A DNA stretch of 64,000 nt, taken from assembly GCF_900129025.1 (NCBI RefSeq), contig NZ_FQUM01000001.1, positions 1 through 64,000 on the forward strand. The letters are read 5' to 3'. The notes below the pieces were generated by a model that did no database searches, was not told where the DNA came from, and saw only the letters and a list, made by a program, of their open reading frames with translations. Below, in pieces: positions 16,787 through 26,183 of the stretch. Every line of letters starts with the position of its first letter. The first letter of the stretch is position 1. The position numbers and the translations under genes are program-made. Source of the DNA: Mariniphaga anaerophila (GTDB taxonomy: Bacteria > Bacteroidota > Bacteroidia > Bacteroidales > Prolixibacteraceae).

Positions 16787-19642
16787 ATGATGAGAAAAGA
16801 ACTGTATATATTTCTGGTAATTTGTCTTTCGTGCACAACTATTTCAACGGCAAAAGTTGAACAAAAAAAGCATATCGATTCGTCAATTTATAACCAAGGA
16901 TGGATTGATTTGAATAAAAACGGGAAGAAGGATATTTATGAAGACCCGGAAGCTTTGATTGATGATAGGATTGAAGACTTATTGTCGCAAATGAATATGG
17001 AAGAAAAAACCTGCCAAATGGTTACTTTGTATGGTTACCGGCGGGTTTTAAAAGATTCGCTTCCTACGCCTGAGTGGGAAAATGCCTTGTGGAAAGACGG
17101 AATAGGTGCCATCGACGAGCATCTGAACGGTTTTGCAGGGTGGGGGCGTCCTCCGATGGAAAGCCCGTTATGCTGGCCGGCATCAAATCATGCCGAGGCG
17201 CTGAATGAAGTGCAACGGTTTTTTATTGAGAAAACACGGCTTGGTATTCCGGCCGATTTCACAAACGAAGGAATAAGAGGCGTAGAAAACTATATCGCAA
17301 CAAATTTCCCAACACAACTGGCATTGGGGCAAACCTGGAATAGAGAGTTAATTCGCGAGGTTGGTAATATTACCGGAAAAGAAGCCAGGCTGCTGGGGTA
17401 CACCAATGTTTATGCTCCTATTTTGGATGTAGCCCGCGACCAGCGTTGGGGCCGGATGGAGGAGGTATATGGAGAATCGCCTTTTTTGGTTGCCGAGTTG
17501 GGAATTGAAATGACAAAAGGATTGCAGACCAATTACCAGGTGGCATCTACGGCAAAGCATTTTGCCATATATAGTAACAACAAAGGTGCACGGGAAGGAC
17601 TTTCGCGGGTTGACCCGCAGATTGCCCCTCGCGAAACTGAATTGATTCATCTTTACCCTTTTCGGCGCGTAATACGGGAGGCCGGATTGCTCGGTGTAAT
17701 GAGTTCGTACAACGATTACGACGGAATGCCCATACAAAGCAGTTTCTATTACCTCACCGAGGTTTTGCGAAACCGGTTCAATTTTAAAGGCTATGTGGTT
17801 TCTGACAGCGATGCCGTGCTTTATTTGTACAGTAAACATCACACCGCAGAAAATTATAAAGAGGCTGTTCGGCAGTCGGTTGAAGCCGGGCTGAATGTGC
17901 GTTGTACATTTCGTTCTCCTGAATCGTTTGTGGAACCGCTAAGGGAATTAATTCAGGATGGAGCCATCTCCGAAGAACTTATTAACGAGCGCGTCAGAGA
18001 CGTTCTTCGTGTTAAGTTTTTGATTGGCCTGTTTGATGAGCCGTATGTAAAAGACATCGAAAAAGCGGATGAAACGGTTAACAGCACCGAGCACCAAAAC
18101 GTTGCTTTGCAGGCGTCTCGTGAGTCGATTATTTTGTTAAAGAACGAAGGAGAAATTCTTCCTTTAGACAAAAGTAAAGTTAAAAAGATAGCCGTAATCG
18201 GGCCAAATGCCAACGACGGAAGTTATGCGCTTACTCATTACGGACCATTGGCCGTTGAAGTTTCTACTGTGCTCGACGGAATTCGCGAAAAAGCCGGAGA
18301 AAACACAGAGGTTGTATACGAAAAGGGATGCGAATTGGTTGATGCAACGTGGCCTGACAGTGAATTATTTCCGGTACCTCTTACCGAAACTGAAAAAGCA
18401 GGTATTGAAAAAGCGGTAGAAGCAGCCAGAAATGCTGATGTTTCAGTGGTTGTTGTAGGTGGCTCTCAGCGTACATGCGGTGAAAACAAATCAAGAACAA
18501 GCCTCGAACTTCCCGGAAAACAAAATGATTTAATTCGGGCGATCTGGCAAACGGGAAAGCCCGTAGTTTTGGTTGTGATTAGCGGACGTCCGTTGTCAAT
18601 TAACTGGCCGACGCAATATGTGCCTGGCATATTGCAGGCGTTTTACCCCGGAGCAGAAGGAGGAACAGCGATTGCCGATGTTTTGTTTGGCGATTACAAT
18701 CCTGGTGGAAAGCTGACGGTGACGGTGCCTAAAACCGCCGGGCAAATCCCGTTTAAATTTCCGAGTAAACCGGGAGCTCAAATAGATGCATGGGGGCAAA
18801 ACGGGCCGTCGGGAAGCCGTGCCAGAGTGAACGGAGCTTTGTTCCCTTTTGGCTACGGACTTAGTTATACAACGTTTTTGTACAATGAAATAAAAGTAAC
18901 CCCGGCAACAATTACTCCGTCTCAAAGCTTTTCCGTTTCTTTCAAAATAAAAAATACAGGCGACCGCGCCGGAGATGAAGTTGTTCAGTTGTACCTGAGA
19001 GACGAAGTGAGCTCGGTTACTACTTACGAGAAAGTACTCAGGGGATTCCAGCGTGTGCACCTGAATGCAGGTGAAGAAACAGAGGTTACGTTTACGCTGA
19101 AACCGGAAGATTTGGCTTTCCTTGATGAAAATATGGAATACATTGTGGAGCCGGGAACCTTTAAAATAATGATTGGCGCTTCATCTGAAGATATAAAACT
19201 GGAGAAAGAACTGCAGGTATTGGACGAGGGTGAGTCCGCTTCAACTTTCCACAACAAAAAAGATGACAAATTCCCGTTTGTACATCCATCCGAGAATAAA
19301 ACACAAATCTCTAATTTATTCGATAACAATGAAAATACGTTGTGGACAGCAACCCAAAAAGGAGCTTCAATTGATTTTGAACTGAAAGAAGGGGCTGTCC
19401 CTACCGAAATGGGTATTCGTTGGGCAAAGGGAACAGACGATGTTTTCCGGTTCGAGATACAACTGTCTGGTGGTGGCGGGCAATTTATTCCGGTTTATTC
19501 CGGAAAAAGCAACGGGTCTGCAGAAGTCGAAACCTACTCTTTTGACGGCTATCCTGCTTCTGACTTAAGATTGATTCTGTTTGGAACCCAAAATAACAGC
19601 AAATCATCGATTGCCGAAATAGTATTACGCGAAAGGAAATAA
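16787..19642 (+). CDS. GH3 glycoside hydrolase with C-terminal discoidin-like domain
   Basis: Retaining exo-beta-glycosidase of the large beta-glucosidase-like GH3 type, 951 residues. A signal peptide (about 1-22) is followed by the GH3 N-terminal barrel with the nucleophile Asp340 in GYVVSDSDAV, the GH3 C-terminal domain (ESIILLKNEGEILPL, VVVVGGSQRTCGENKSRT), a fibronectin-III-like domain (VQLYLRDEVSSVTTYEKVLRGF) and an extra C-terminal module of about 125 residues that resembles an F5/8-type (CBM32-like) beta-sandwich. It ends the operon, 42 bases after GH20. Its substrate is unclear: GH3 enzymes are not a standard part of chondroitin pathways, so it may act on linkage-region or co-occurring glycans. 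Two adjacent ATGs at 16787 and 16790 are equally possible starts. Confidence 0.9.
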   Translation: MMRKELYIFLVICLSCTTISTAKVEQKKHIDSSIYNQGWIDLNKNGKKDIYEDPEALIDDRIEDLLSQMNMEEKTCQMVTLYGYRRVLKDSLPTPEWENALWKDGIGAIDEHLNGFAGWGRPPMESPLCWPASNHAEALNEVQRFFIEKTRLGIPADFTNEGIRGVENYIATNFPTQLALGQTWNRELIREVGNITGKEARLLGYTNVYAPILDVARDQRWGRMEEVYGESPFLVAELGIEMTKGLQTNYQVASTAKHFAIYSNNKGAREGLSRVDPQIAPRETELIHLYPFRRVIREAGLLGVMSSYNDYDGMPIQSSFYYLTEVLRNRFNFKGYVVSDSDAVLYLYSKHHTAENYKEAVRQSVEAGLNVRCTFRSPESFVEPLRELIQDGAISEELINERVRDVLRVKFLIGLFDEPYVKDIEKADETVNSTEHQNVALQASRESIILLKNEGEILPLDKSKVKKIAVIGPNANDGSYALTHYGPLAVEVSTVLDGIREKAGENTEVVYEKGCELVDATWPDSELFPVPLTETEKAGIEKAVEAARNADVSVVVVGGSQRTCGENKSRTSLELPGKQNDLIRAIWQTGKPVVLVVISGRPLSINWPTQYVPGILQAFYPGAEGGTAIADVLFGDYNPGGKLTVTVPKTAGQIPFKFPSKPGAQIDAWGQNGPSGSRARVNGALFPFGYGLSYTTFLYNEIKVTPATITPSQSFSVSFKIKNTGDRAGDEVVQLYLRDEVSSVTTYEKVLRGFQRVHLNAGEETEVTFTLKPEDLAFLDENMEYIVEPGTFKIMIGASSEDIKLEKELQVLDEGESASTFHNKKDDKFPFVHPSENKTQISNLFDNNENTLWTATQKGASIDFELKEGAVPTEMGIRWAKGTDDVFRFEIQLSGGGGQFIPVYSGKSNGSAEVETYSFDGYPASDLRLILFGTQNNSKSSIAEIVLRERK

Positions 19643-19878
19643 ATCGGTTTTATGTTATGTAAAATCGTTCGTGTTTTATTGCTGAAGAAGTAACCGAAGA
19701 ATCAACAGGCTTTTTTGCGCGAACGGCGTTATGGGAAAATGCTATTGTCAGGATAGCCGGTTAAGGTTAAGACATATTCCTCAATTTTTTTTTTATTGAA
19801 GTGTAATAATACGTTGTGAAAAATAGTCTTTTCCGGAAAGAATATTTGACTTGTTTCGTATGTGCCCGGCGGAAAATA

Positions 19879-19914
19879 AAAAAGTCTGTCAGTTGTTTGT
19901 CTGACAGACTTTTT
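19879..19914. terminator. Bidirectional terminator for tRNA-Met and the GH3 operon
   Basis: AAAAAGTCTGTCAG (19879-19892) pairs perfectly with CTGACAGACTTTTT (19901-19914) over an 8-base loop. U-tracts form in both directions. It sits just after the tRNA on the minus strand and 237 bases after GH3 on the plus strand. Confidence 0.85.
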
Positions 19915-19929
19915 GTTTGGTCCTCTTCG

Positions 19930-20003
19930 TAGCGAGAGGCGGGCTTGAACCGCCGACCTCATGATTATGAATCATGCGCTCTAACCAGCTGAGCTACCTC
20001 GCC
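19930..20003 (-). tRNA. tRNA-Met (anticodon CAU)
   Basis: On the minus strand, GGCGAGG opens the acceptor stem, a D-arm with GCTC/GAGC follows, the anticodon arm CATGA-TTCATAA-TCATG carries CAU, and the T-arm is GGCGG-TTCAAGC-CCGCC. The 3' strand TCTCGCT closes the acceptor with G-U pairs at both ends, and discriminator A73 follows. It is 74 bases without an encoded CCA (genomic CGA). I read it as elongator Met. The tRNA-Ile with lysidine also has CAU, so the assignment rests on the overall resemblance to Bacteroidota elongator tRNA-Met. Confidence 0.9.
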
Positions 20004-20084
20004 ATTTTTTAAGAACGTTTGAATCTCTGAATCCCGCGTGAAAACTGTGTTGTTTTGCTATCGTTGTTTCAAATTTTCGAGGTG

Positions 20085-20092
20085 CAAATATA
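20085..20092 (-). promoter_or_regulatory. -7 box of the tRNA-Met gene
   Basis: Minus-strand TATATTTG fits TAnnTTTG, about 80 bases before the mature tRNA 5' end. No exact -33 TTTG is present at the usual spacing. Confidence 0.45.
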
Positions 20093-20216
20093 GTATTTAT
20101 TTCTTTTCTGCATCGATTTTCGAGAAAAAAATATGGCAAAGTTTAACGGGCATTTATTAATCTGTTGTTTGTTAAAAACATATTAGCTATATTGCCACCA
20201 AACTAACATAACTGCA

Positions 20217-20585
20217 ATGGTAAAAGTACAACTAGAATATATAGTCAATTGTTCTCCAAAGGTGCTGTTTAACCGATTGAGTTCGGCATCGGGATTAGCC
20301 GAATGGTTTGCCGATGATGTACGCGTCCATGGGAAACGTTTTACTTTTATTTGGGAAGGTTCAGAACAAACTGCTGAATTGACGTTGCGGAAAGAAAATC
20401 GCCTCGTCAGATTTAACTGGATTGAGGATGAAGATTCGTTTTTTGAGTTTAAAATATCGCAGGATGAGCTTACCGGAGAAGTTGCACTTTTAGTTGTCGA
20501 TTTTTCGGAAGAAGATGAAGTCCAGGAAACCCGTGAACTCTGGAACACACAAATTGCAGACTTAAAACAGGTTCTTGGTTCGTAA
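20217..20585 (+). CDS. START-like (SRPBCC-fold) domain protein
   Basis: A 122-residue cytoplasmic protein filling a single START/AHSA1-like helix-grip domain: an N-terminal strand, the helix PKVLFNRLSSASGLAEWFADDV, a beta-sheet, and a long C-terminal helix (RELWNTQIADLKQVLGS). Bacteroidota carry this as a conserved small START-like family next to cell-envelope genes. It probably binds a lipid or small hydrophobic ligand in the helix-grip cavity, but no function is established. It stands alone, 140 bases upstream of the permease promoter region, with no signal peptide or membrane segment. Confidence 0.75.
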   Translation: MVKVQLEYIVNCSPKVLFNRLSSASGLAEWFADDVRVHGKRFTFIWEGSEQTAELTLRKENRLVRFNWIEDEDSFFEFKISQDELTGEVALLVVDFSEEDEVQETRELWNTQIADLKQVLGS

Positions 20586-20662
20586 TATTTAAAAAAGTCT
20601 GTTCCTTCGTTTCTTTATAAAACAATAAATTGAATTCTCTTTTGAGACTTCTTAACTTTTAT

Positions 20663-20696
20663 TTTGCATTGTAAATCTTAAAATAATTTAGTTTTG
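20663..20696 (+). promoter_or_regulatory. Promoter of the lptG-glycosyltransferase operon
   Basis: TTTG at 20663-20666 and TAGTTTTG at 20689-20696 fit the Bacteroidota -33/-7 pair (TTTG, TAnnTTTG) with a 22-base spacer, slightly long. Transcription should start near 20703, about 23 bases before the start codon. Confidence 0.55.
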
Positions 20697-20725
20697 CATC
20701 AGTTTCAAATAATTCAAATACTTGG

Positions 20726-22207
20726 ATGAAGAAGTTGCATTGGTACATTATGAAGTCGTTTTTAGGTCCGTTTTTCATGACCTTTTTTATTGTGGTATTC
20801 GTACTGTTGATGCAATTTCTATGGAAATATGTTGATGATTTAGTGGGAAAGGGGTTAGATATGAAAGTTTTGGGAGAGATGCTCTTTTATGCCTCTTTCG
20901 GACTGTTGCCCTACGCTTTTCCGCTTGCTATGTTGCTGGCTTCTATTATGACCTTTGGTTCTTTTGGCGAAGATTATGAATTGGTTGCAATGAAATCCTC
21001 CGGTATTTCGTTATACAGAATTATGAAACCGTTGCTTGTTGTAGCAATTATTGTAACATGCACAGCCTTTGTTTTTGCAAATTACGTGTTGCCTCATACC
21101 AATCTTAGGTTCACTACACTTTTGTGGAGCGTAAAGCAGCAACGCCCTGAGCTGGTTTTGCAGGAAGGTGTTTTTACTAACGAGATTGACGGATACAGCA
21201 TTCGAGTAGGAAGCAAAAACAAAAAAACAAATGTGCTTTACGATTTACTGATATACGACCACACCCGCAACCGTACCAACGAAAGTGTAACGGTTGCCGA
21301 TTCCGGGTTTCTGAGTATTACAGAAGATAAGAAATTTATGGTGCTGAACCTTTATAACGGAGTAAATTACTCTGAAGGTTCCAATCAGCGCCAACGCCGG
21401 GGAAAGGAAACATACCCGTTCAGACGCGATAATTTTGAAGAACAAACGATACGGGTGAAGGTTCGTAATTTTGAATTTAACCGGTACGACGAAAGTATTT
21501 TTAAGAATACTTCCCGGATGTTGAATACAGAACAACTTCGGTTTATGGAAGATTCTTTGGGAACCGATTATTACGAAAGGCTCCGCAATTTTATGCTTCA
21601 AATAAGGTTGAATACGCCAATTACAAAGAAAATTCACAACCTTACAACTCCTTACGATTCGTTAAAAAGGGAAGTTGACGTTCAACCCGATTCCATTTTT
21701 AATTTCGACGAGTATTTTAACCGGCAGGAAAAATGGATAAAAGCAGAAATAACCCAGTCGGCATTGTCCGAAGCGCGCAATAATATTCAAACACTGAATA
21801 TGTACGACGATGAGTTGTACAACAGGAAAAAGAACCTGAATAAATACACCATGGAAAGGCATCGAAAATACACCCTTTCTTTGGCGGTGCTCATTTTCTT
21901 TTTTATTGGGGCACCCCTGGGGGCAATCATCCGAAAAGGGGGATTGGGAATGCCGGTGGTGGTGTCAATTCTTTTATTTATTGCTTATTATATTGTTTCC
22001 ATGACCGGCGAAAAATCTGCCCGCGAAGACATTTGGGACATGTTTGTCGGGATGTGGTTTTCTTCCTTTATATTTTTGCCGGTAGGTATCTGGCTGTCAT
22101 ACAAAGCCGCATCTGATGCTGCACTTTTAAATGCAGAAACTTACAGCAAATTAGTCGGAAAATTGGGACTTGAAAAACTGACCAACAAATTCAAAAAACG
22201 AAAATGA
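20726..22207 (+). CDS. LptF/LptG-family lipopolysaccharide export permease
   Basis: Inner-membrane permease of the Lpt system (YjgP/YjgQ family), which extracts LPS from the inner membrane together with the LptB ATPase. The 493-residue protein has the family layout: N-terminal helices (about 10-35, 60-85, 98-120), a large periplasmic beta-jellyroll region (about 130-370), and three C-terminal helices (about 385-460). GPFFMTFFIVVFVLLMQFLW and the C-terminal GAIIRKGGLGMP are typical. F and G subtypes cannot be separated with certainty here. The stop overlaps the next start by four bases (ATGA), chaining it to two glycosyltransferases, which fits envelope glycolipid work. Confidence 0.88.
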   Translation: MKKLHWYIMKSFLGPFFMTFFIVVFVLLMQFLWKYVDDLVGKGLDMKVLGEMLFYASFGLLPYAFPLAMLLASIMTFGSFGEDYELVAMKSSGISLYRIMKPLLVVAIIVTCTAFVFANYVLPHTNLRFTTLLWSVKQQRPELVLQEGVFTNEIDGYSIRVGSKNKKTNVLYDLLIYDHTRNRTNESVTVADSGFLSITEDKKFMVLNLYNGVNYSEGSNQRQRRGKETYPFRRDNFEEQTIRVKVRNFEFNRYDESIFKNTSRMLNTEQLRFMEDSLGTDYYERLRNFMLQIRLNTPITKKIHNLTTPYDSLKREVDVQPDSIFNFDEYFNRQEKWIKAEITQSALSEARNNIQTLNMYDDELYNRKKNLNKYTMERHRKYTLSLAVLIFFFIGAPLGAIIRKGGLGMPVVVSILLFIAYYIVSMTGEKSAREDIWDMFVGMWFSSFIFLPVGIWLSYKAASDAALLNAETYSKLVGKLGLEKLTNKFKKRK

Positions 22208-23406
22208 AAATATTGCAAATTACAAACAAGGTACCTTACCCCGCTAATGACGGCGGAGCAATTGCATGCATGAATCTGACACGCGGATTTGCTTTGCTCG
22301 GGCACGAGGTGACTGTTTTTGCAATGAATACTCTGAAGCACCACACAGATTTGTCTGAAATTCCCGAGCAGGTAAAAGATTGGGCAGAGTTCAGACTCGT
22401 TGATGTACCAGCGCGGATTTCGCCGTTTTCGGCTGCCTTTAATCTGATATTTTCCGTTCAGCCATACAACGCTGTTCGGTTTATTTCCAAACCTTTTGCC
22501 AACGGGCTGAAAAAGCTGTTAAAAGAAAAAGAATTTGACATTATTCAACTCGAAGGACTTTATGTTTGCCCATATATCCCACTGATTAGGAAGTATTCCA
22601 ATGCAAAAATTGTTTATCGTGCGCACAATATTGAGCACGAAATATGGGAACGCACTGCTGCGCTTTCGAAAGGACTGCGGCGTTTTTACCTGAAAATACT
22701 TTCAAAAAGAATTAAGGTTTTCGAAAAAGGATTTATTAACCGGTACGATTTGATTGTGCCAATAACAGAACGCGACGGAATTATCCTCGATAAAATGGGA
22801 AATGTACGTCCGGCGCACGTTTCTCCCACCGGAATTGAAACGACTGTTCTGATTCCGCATTCTAAAAACCTGGAACATCCTTCGCTTTTTCATATTGGTT
22901 CGCTGGAATGGGCTCCAAATCAGGAGGGCATTATTTGGTTTATCGATAAGTGCTGGCCAAAAATTCATGAGAAATTTCCTAACCTGAAGTTTTATATTGC
23001 CGGGAGGAAAGCGCCTGACTGGCTGGTACGCCGCTTCGATGCCCCAAATATTGTATTCATGGGAGAAGTAGAAGATGCTTACGAATTTATGAACTCCAAA
23101 TCGATAATGGTGGTTCCTTTGTTCTCGGGAAGTGGAATGCGTATTAAAGTTATTGAAGGAATGGCGCTTGGTAAACCTATTGTTTCAACGCCTATCGGTA
23201 CCGAAGGGATTTCCACTCAATCGGGAAGAAATATTTTAATTGCAGATAACGAAAAAGAGTTTGTTGCTGATGTGGAACGGCTGATTATCGACAACGAGCT
23301 GTTTAATAGCATAAGCCGCAACGCCATTGAATATATCCAGGAAAAATTTGATAACTTAGCCCTGGCCGGTGCGCTCACCGACTTTTATAAAATGCACATT
23401 GAATGA
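22204..23406 (+). CDS. GT4-type glycosyltransferase
   Basis: Cytoplasmic GT-B fold glycosyltransferase of 400 residues. The N-terminus shows the acceptor-side Rossmann fold (MKILQITNKVPYPANDGGAI) and the C-terminal nucleotide-sugar domain carries IGSLEWAPNQEGIIWF, FYIAGRKAP, VPLFSGSGMRIKVIEGMALGKPIVST with the family E-x7-E region, and a trailing helix. It is close to the group annotated as polysaccharide biosynthesis PEP-CTERM/TuaH-like transferases. Start and stop overlap both neighbours by ATGA, so it is translated with the LptG-type permease and a GT2 enzyme. Donor and acceptor are unknown; outer-membrane glycolipid or exopolysaccharide assembly is inferred. Confidence 0.85.
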   Translation: MKILQITNKVPYPANDGGAIACMNLTRGFALLGHEVTVFAMNTLKHHTDLSEIPEQVKDWAEFRLVDVPARISPFSAAFNLIFSVQPYNAVRFISKPFANGLKKLLKEKEFDIIQLEGLYVCPYIPLIRKYSNAKIVYRAHNIEHEIWERTAALSKGLRRFYLKILSKRIKVFEKGFINRYDLIVPITERDGIILDKMGNVRPAHVSPTGIETTVLIPHSKNLEHPSLFHIGSLEWAPNQEGIIWFIDKCWPKIHEKFPNLKFYIAGRKAPDWLVRRFDAPNIVFMGEVEDAYEFMNSKSIMVVPLFSGSGMRIKVIEGMALGKPIVSTPIGTEGISTQSGRNILIADNEKEFVADVERLIIDNELFNSISRNAIEYIQEKFDNLALAGALTDFYKMHIE

Positions 23407-24590
23407 CATTGAATTTTCTTTTTTGGATTTTCTTTTTTGTCTTAGTGTACACTTACCTTGGTTATCCTTTGGTGCTGTATCTGTTAACTGCGTTGAAAAA
23501 ACAGTTTTCGTCAGCAAAAAAAAGTATGGATGCCGGTTACGAGCCTGATGTGTGTCTTTTTGTTACCGCTTATAACGAAAAAGATTTTGTTGGCCAGAAA
23601 GTCGAAAATTCCTTTGAACTTGATTATCCGAAAGAAAAAGTGCAGTACGTGTGGGTGACCGATGGCTCGGATGACGGAACCCCGGATTTGCTTCGGAAAT
23701 ACGAACAACTGGAAGTCTATCACGAGCCGGCGCGGCGTGGAAAAATGCATGCCATGAACCGGGGAATGCAGTTTGTGAAAGCGCCAATCGTTATCTTCTC
23801 TGATACAAATACCCGGCTGAATAAATATGCGGTTCGTGAAATTGTGGCCTGCTTTAGCGACCCGAACACCGGATGCGTGGCTGGAGAAAAACGAATTGTT
23901 GAAAAAGAAGCTGACGTGGCAGCGGCGGCAGGCGAGGGGATGTACTGGAAGTTTGAGTCGTGGGTAAAAAAAATGGATGCAGAACTGAACTCTGCAGTTG
24001 GAGCAGTGGGTGAACTTTTTGCTATTCGGCGAGAGCTGTTTGAGGAAGTTGAGTCTGACACTGTTCTCGACGATTTTATTATTTCGTTGCGCATAGCCCA
24101 GAAAGGATACCGGATTGCATACACCCCAAATGCCTATGCCGAGGAAACCGCTTCGTTAAACGTAAAAGAAGAGTTGAAACGAAAAGTACGCATTGCTGCC
24201 GGAGGAGTTCAGACTTTTTTCCGGTTGAAAAGCCTTTTGAATCCGTTTCGTTTTGGCGTATTAAGCTGGCAATATTTTTCGCATAAAGTTCTTCGGTGGA
24301 CACTTGCCCCGATCTCGTTGTTTTTGCTTTTTTTTGTTAACGGCGCCATCGTTTTAAAAAACGGTTTTGCATTCGAATTGAACTTTTACTCCGCCTTTTT
24401 TCTCTTCCAGATTTTGTGCTACATACTGGCTGTAATCGGATGGTATCTCGAAAACAAAAAACTGAGGTTCAAAATCATGTTTGTTCCCTACTATTTTGTT
24501 TCAATAAATTATGCTGCAATAAGAGGCATCTTTCGGTATTTTCGTGGAAAACAGTCAGCCAGTTGGGAAAAATCAAAAAGAGCAGCCTAA
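23403..24590 (+). CDS. Membrane-bound GT2 glycosyltransferase
   Basis: GT-A fold family 2 transferase of 395 residues with an N-terminal membrane helix (about 3-27) and two to three C-terminal helices (about 300-370). Catalytic-site motifs are FVTAYNE, VTDGSDDGT, the DxD-like FSDTNT, GAVGELFAIRRELF and the acid pair in DTVLDDF. This layout resembles processive or lipid-linked GT2 enzymes (cellulose synthase/hyaluronan synthase-like). ATGA overlap with the upstream GT4 gene indicates coupled translation. Product unknown. Confidence 0.85.
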   Translation: MTLNFLFWIFFFVLVYTYLGYPLVLYLLTALKKQFSSAKKSMDAGYEPDVCLFVTAYNEKDFVGQKVENSFELDYPKEKVQYVWVTDGSDDGTPDLLRKYEQLEVYHEPARRGKMHAMNRGMQFVKAPIVIFSDTNTRLNKYAVREIVACFSDPNTGCVAGEKRIVEKEADVAAAAGEGMYWKFESWVKKMDAELNSAVGAVGELFAIRRELFEEVESDTVLDDFIISLRIAQKGYRIAYTPNAYAEETASLNVKEELKRKVRIAAGGVQTFFRLKSLLNPFRFGVLSWQYFSHKVLRWTLAPISLFLLFFVNGAIVLKNGFAFELNFYSAFFLFQILCYILAVIGWYLENKKLRFKIMFVPYYFVSINYAAIRGIFRYFRGKQSASWEKSKRAA

Positions 24591-24701
24591 TTTCGCCACC
24601 AATTTGATTTCGGTCCATGGTTCAGGTACAATCAAATTGAAAACTTCTTTAAACATTCAGCACTCTCGGGAAGAATCAATTTTTTTGTCGATATTTTGTT
24701 A

Positions 24702-24709
24702 TACTTTTG
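24702..24709 (+). promoter_or_regulatory. -7 box of ribBA
   Basis: TACTTTTG fits TAnnTTTG, about 25 bases before the ribBA start. The T-rich TTTTTTG at 24681-24687 is too close (14 bases) to be a normal -33 box. No FMN riboswitch is present in the short leader. Confidence 0.45.
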
Positions 24710-24734
24710 CTGCCAATAATATGAAAAGGGGAAA

Positions 24735-25961
24735 ATGACTGATATCAAGCTGAACACAATACCGGAAGCAATTGCTGCAATCAAAAAAGGAGAACTCGTA
24801 ATTGTGGTTGATGATGAAGACCGCGAAAATGAAGGTGATTTAATTGTTGCCTCTGAACTTATTACTCCCGAAATCATCAATTTTATGACCATTCAGGGCA
24901 GGGGATTGATTTGCGTGGCTTTAACAGAAAAACGCTGCGAAGAATTGAACCTCGATTTGATGGTGGGGCAAAACACTTCTTTTAATGAAACTCAGTTTAC
25001 GGTATCGGTAGATGGAATTCACCCTGACGTTACTACCGGAATATCTGCTGGCGACAGGGCGACTACCATTAAAATGCTTGTAGAAGAAAAAACCAAACCG
25101 GAAGACCTCGCTCGCCCGGGACATATTTTCCCTTTAATTGCCAAGGAAAGAGGAGTACTTCGCAGAAGCGGCCACACAGAAGCTGCTGTGGATTTGGCGC
25201 GGCTGGCAGGTTTGTATCCGTCGGGCGTTTTGGTGGAAATAATGAACGAAGACGGTACGATGGCAAGGTTACCCCAGCTGGTGAAAATTGCTGAAAAATT
25301 CAACCTGAAAATTGTTACTATAAAAGACCTGATTTCCTTCCTTTTTCAAAGCGAAAGCCTGATTGAAAGGGGAGAAGAAGTGGGGCTTCCGACGCAATAC
25401 GGCGATTTTCATATTATCCCTTTCAAACAAAAATCCAACGGTGCAGAGCATGTTGCACTTATTAAAGGCGAATGGGACGTAAACGAACCGATACTTGTTC
25501 GGGTGCATTCGTCGTGCATGACCGGCGATATTTTTGGCTCCATGCGTTGTGAGTGCGGCGATCAGTTGCATAAATCGATGAAGCTTATCGAGGAAGCAGG
25601 AAAGGGCGTAATTGTTTACATGATGCAGGAAGGACGTGGAATCGGGCTGCTTAATAAGATTGCTGCGTACAAGTTGCAGGATCAGGGGCTGGACACAATT
25701 GATGCCAATCTGCATTTAGGATTTAAAGCCGATGAACGTGATTATGGTGTTGGCGCACAAATTCTGAGAAGTCTGGGAGTTTCTAAAATGAAACTGCTTA
25801 CAAATAACCCGGTAAAAAGAGTTGGCCTCGAAGGATTTGGACTTGAAGTGTCTGAAATTGTTCCCATTGAAATAGAACCTAATAAGTTTAATCAGAAATA
25901 CCTGAAAACAAAACGCGACCGGATGGGGCATCATCTGCGCAATTTTAATTACGACATTTAA
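24735..25961 (+). CDS. ribBA: RibBA: DHBP synthase / GTP cyclohydrolase II
   Basis: Bifunctional enzyme feeding riboflavin synthesis from two sides: ribulose-5-phosphate to 3,4-dihydroxy-2-butanone-4-phosphate, and GTP to the pyrimidine precursor. Residues 1-200 are the RibB domain with the metal-binding [10 protein letters not shown] (26-35), GHTEAAVDL and [17 protein letters not shown]. Residues about 205-400 are the RibA domain with zinc cysteines in [17 protein letters not shown], the catalytic MQEGRGIGL and LLTNNPVKR. The length (408) is normal. It has its own promoter and no other rib genes nearby, which is common in Bacteroidota. Confidence 0.97.
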   Translation: MTDIKLNTIPEAIAAIKKGELVIVVDDEDRENEGDLIVASELITPEIINFMTIQGRGLICVALTEKRCEELNLDLMVGQNTSFNETQFTVSVDGIHPDVTTGISAGDRATTIKMLVEEKTKPEDLARPGHIFPLIAKERGVLRRSGHTEAAVDLARLAGLYPSGVLVEIMNEDGTMARLPQLVKIAEKFNLKIVTIKDLISFLFQSESLIERGEEVGLPTQYGDFHIIPFKQKSNGAEHVALIKGEWDVNEPILVRVHSSCMTGDIFGSMRCECGDQLHKSMKLIEEAGKGVIVYMMQEGRGIGLLNKIAAYKLQDQGLDTIDANLHLGFKADERDYGVGAQILRSLGVSKMKLLTNNPVKRVGLEGFGLEVSEIVPIEIEPNKFNQKYLKTKRDRMGHHLRNFNYDI

Positions 25962-26183
25962 GTTTGGTACTTTTTATCGGCCGGCAGAAAAGTTTTTTTC
26001 GTCTGCTTTTCCGATTTAAATCTTGAAAAATTTAGCACACAACAAAAAATCTTTTAAAAGAAAGGGTATGGTGGAATTTTTATGCCTCTGAAAGAAACCT
26101 TAGTGTTTTTAAATTCCTTAATTTTATTACCCTGGTAAAACTTTATTTCTATATTTTTAACCCGAAGTTTAAACTTTATTATT

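Noticed and set aside
19729-19962. Minus-strand 77-codon frame
   Set aside because: It overlaps the tRNA and its terminator hairpin; not a protein gene.
25962-26183. Possible terminator or riboswitch after ribBA
   Set aside because: Only short interrupted pairings (ATCGG/CCGAT, GCAG/CTGC) without a T-tract; no FMN-riboswitch features, and the position is downstream of ribBA.
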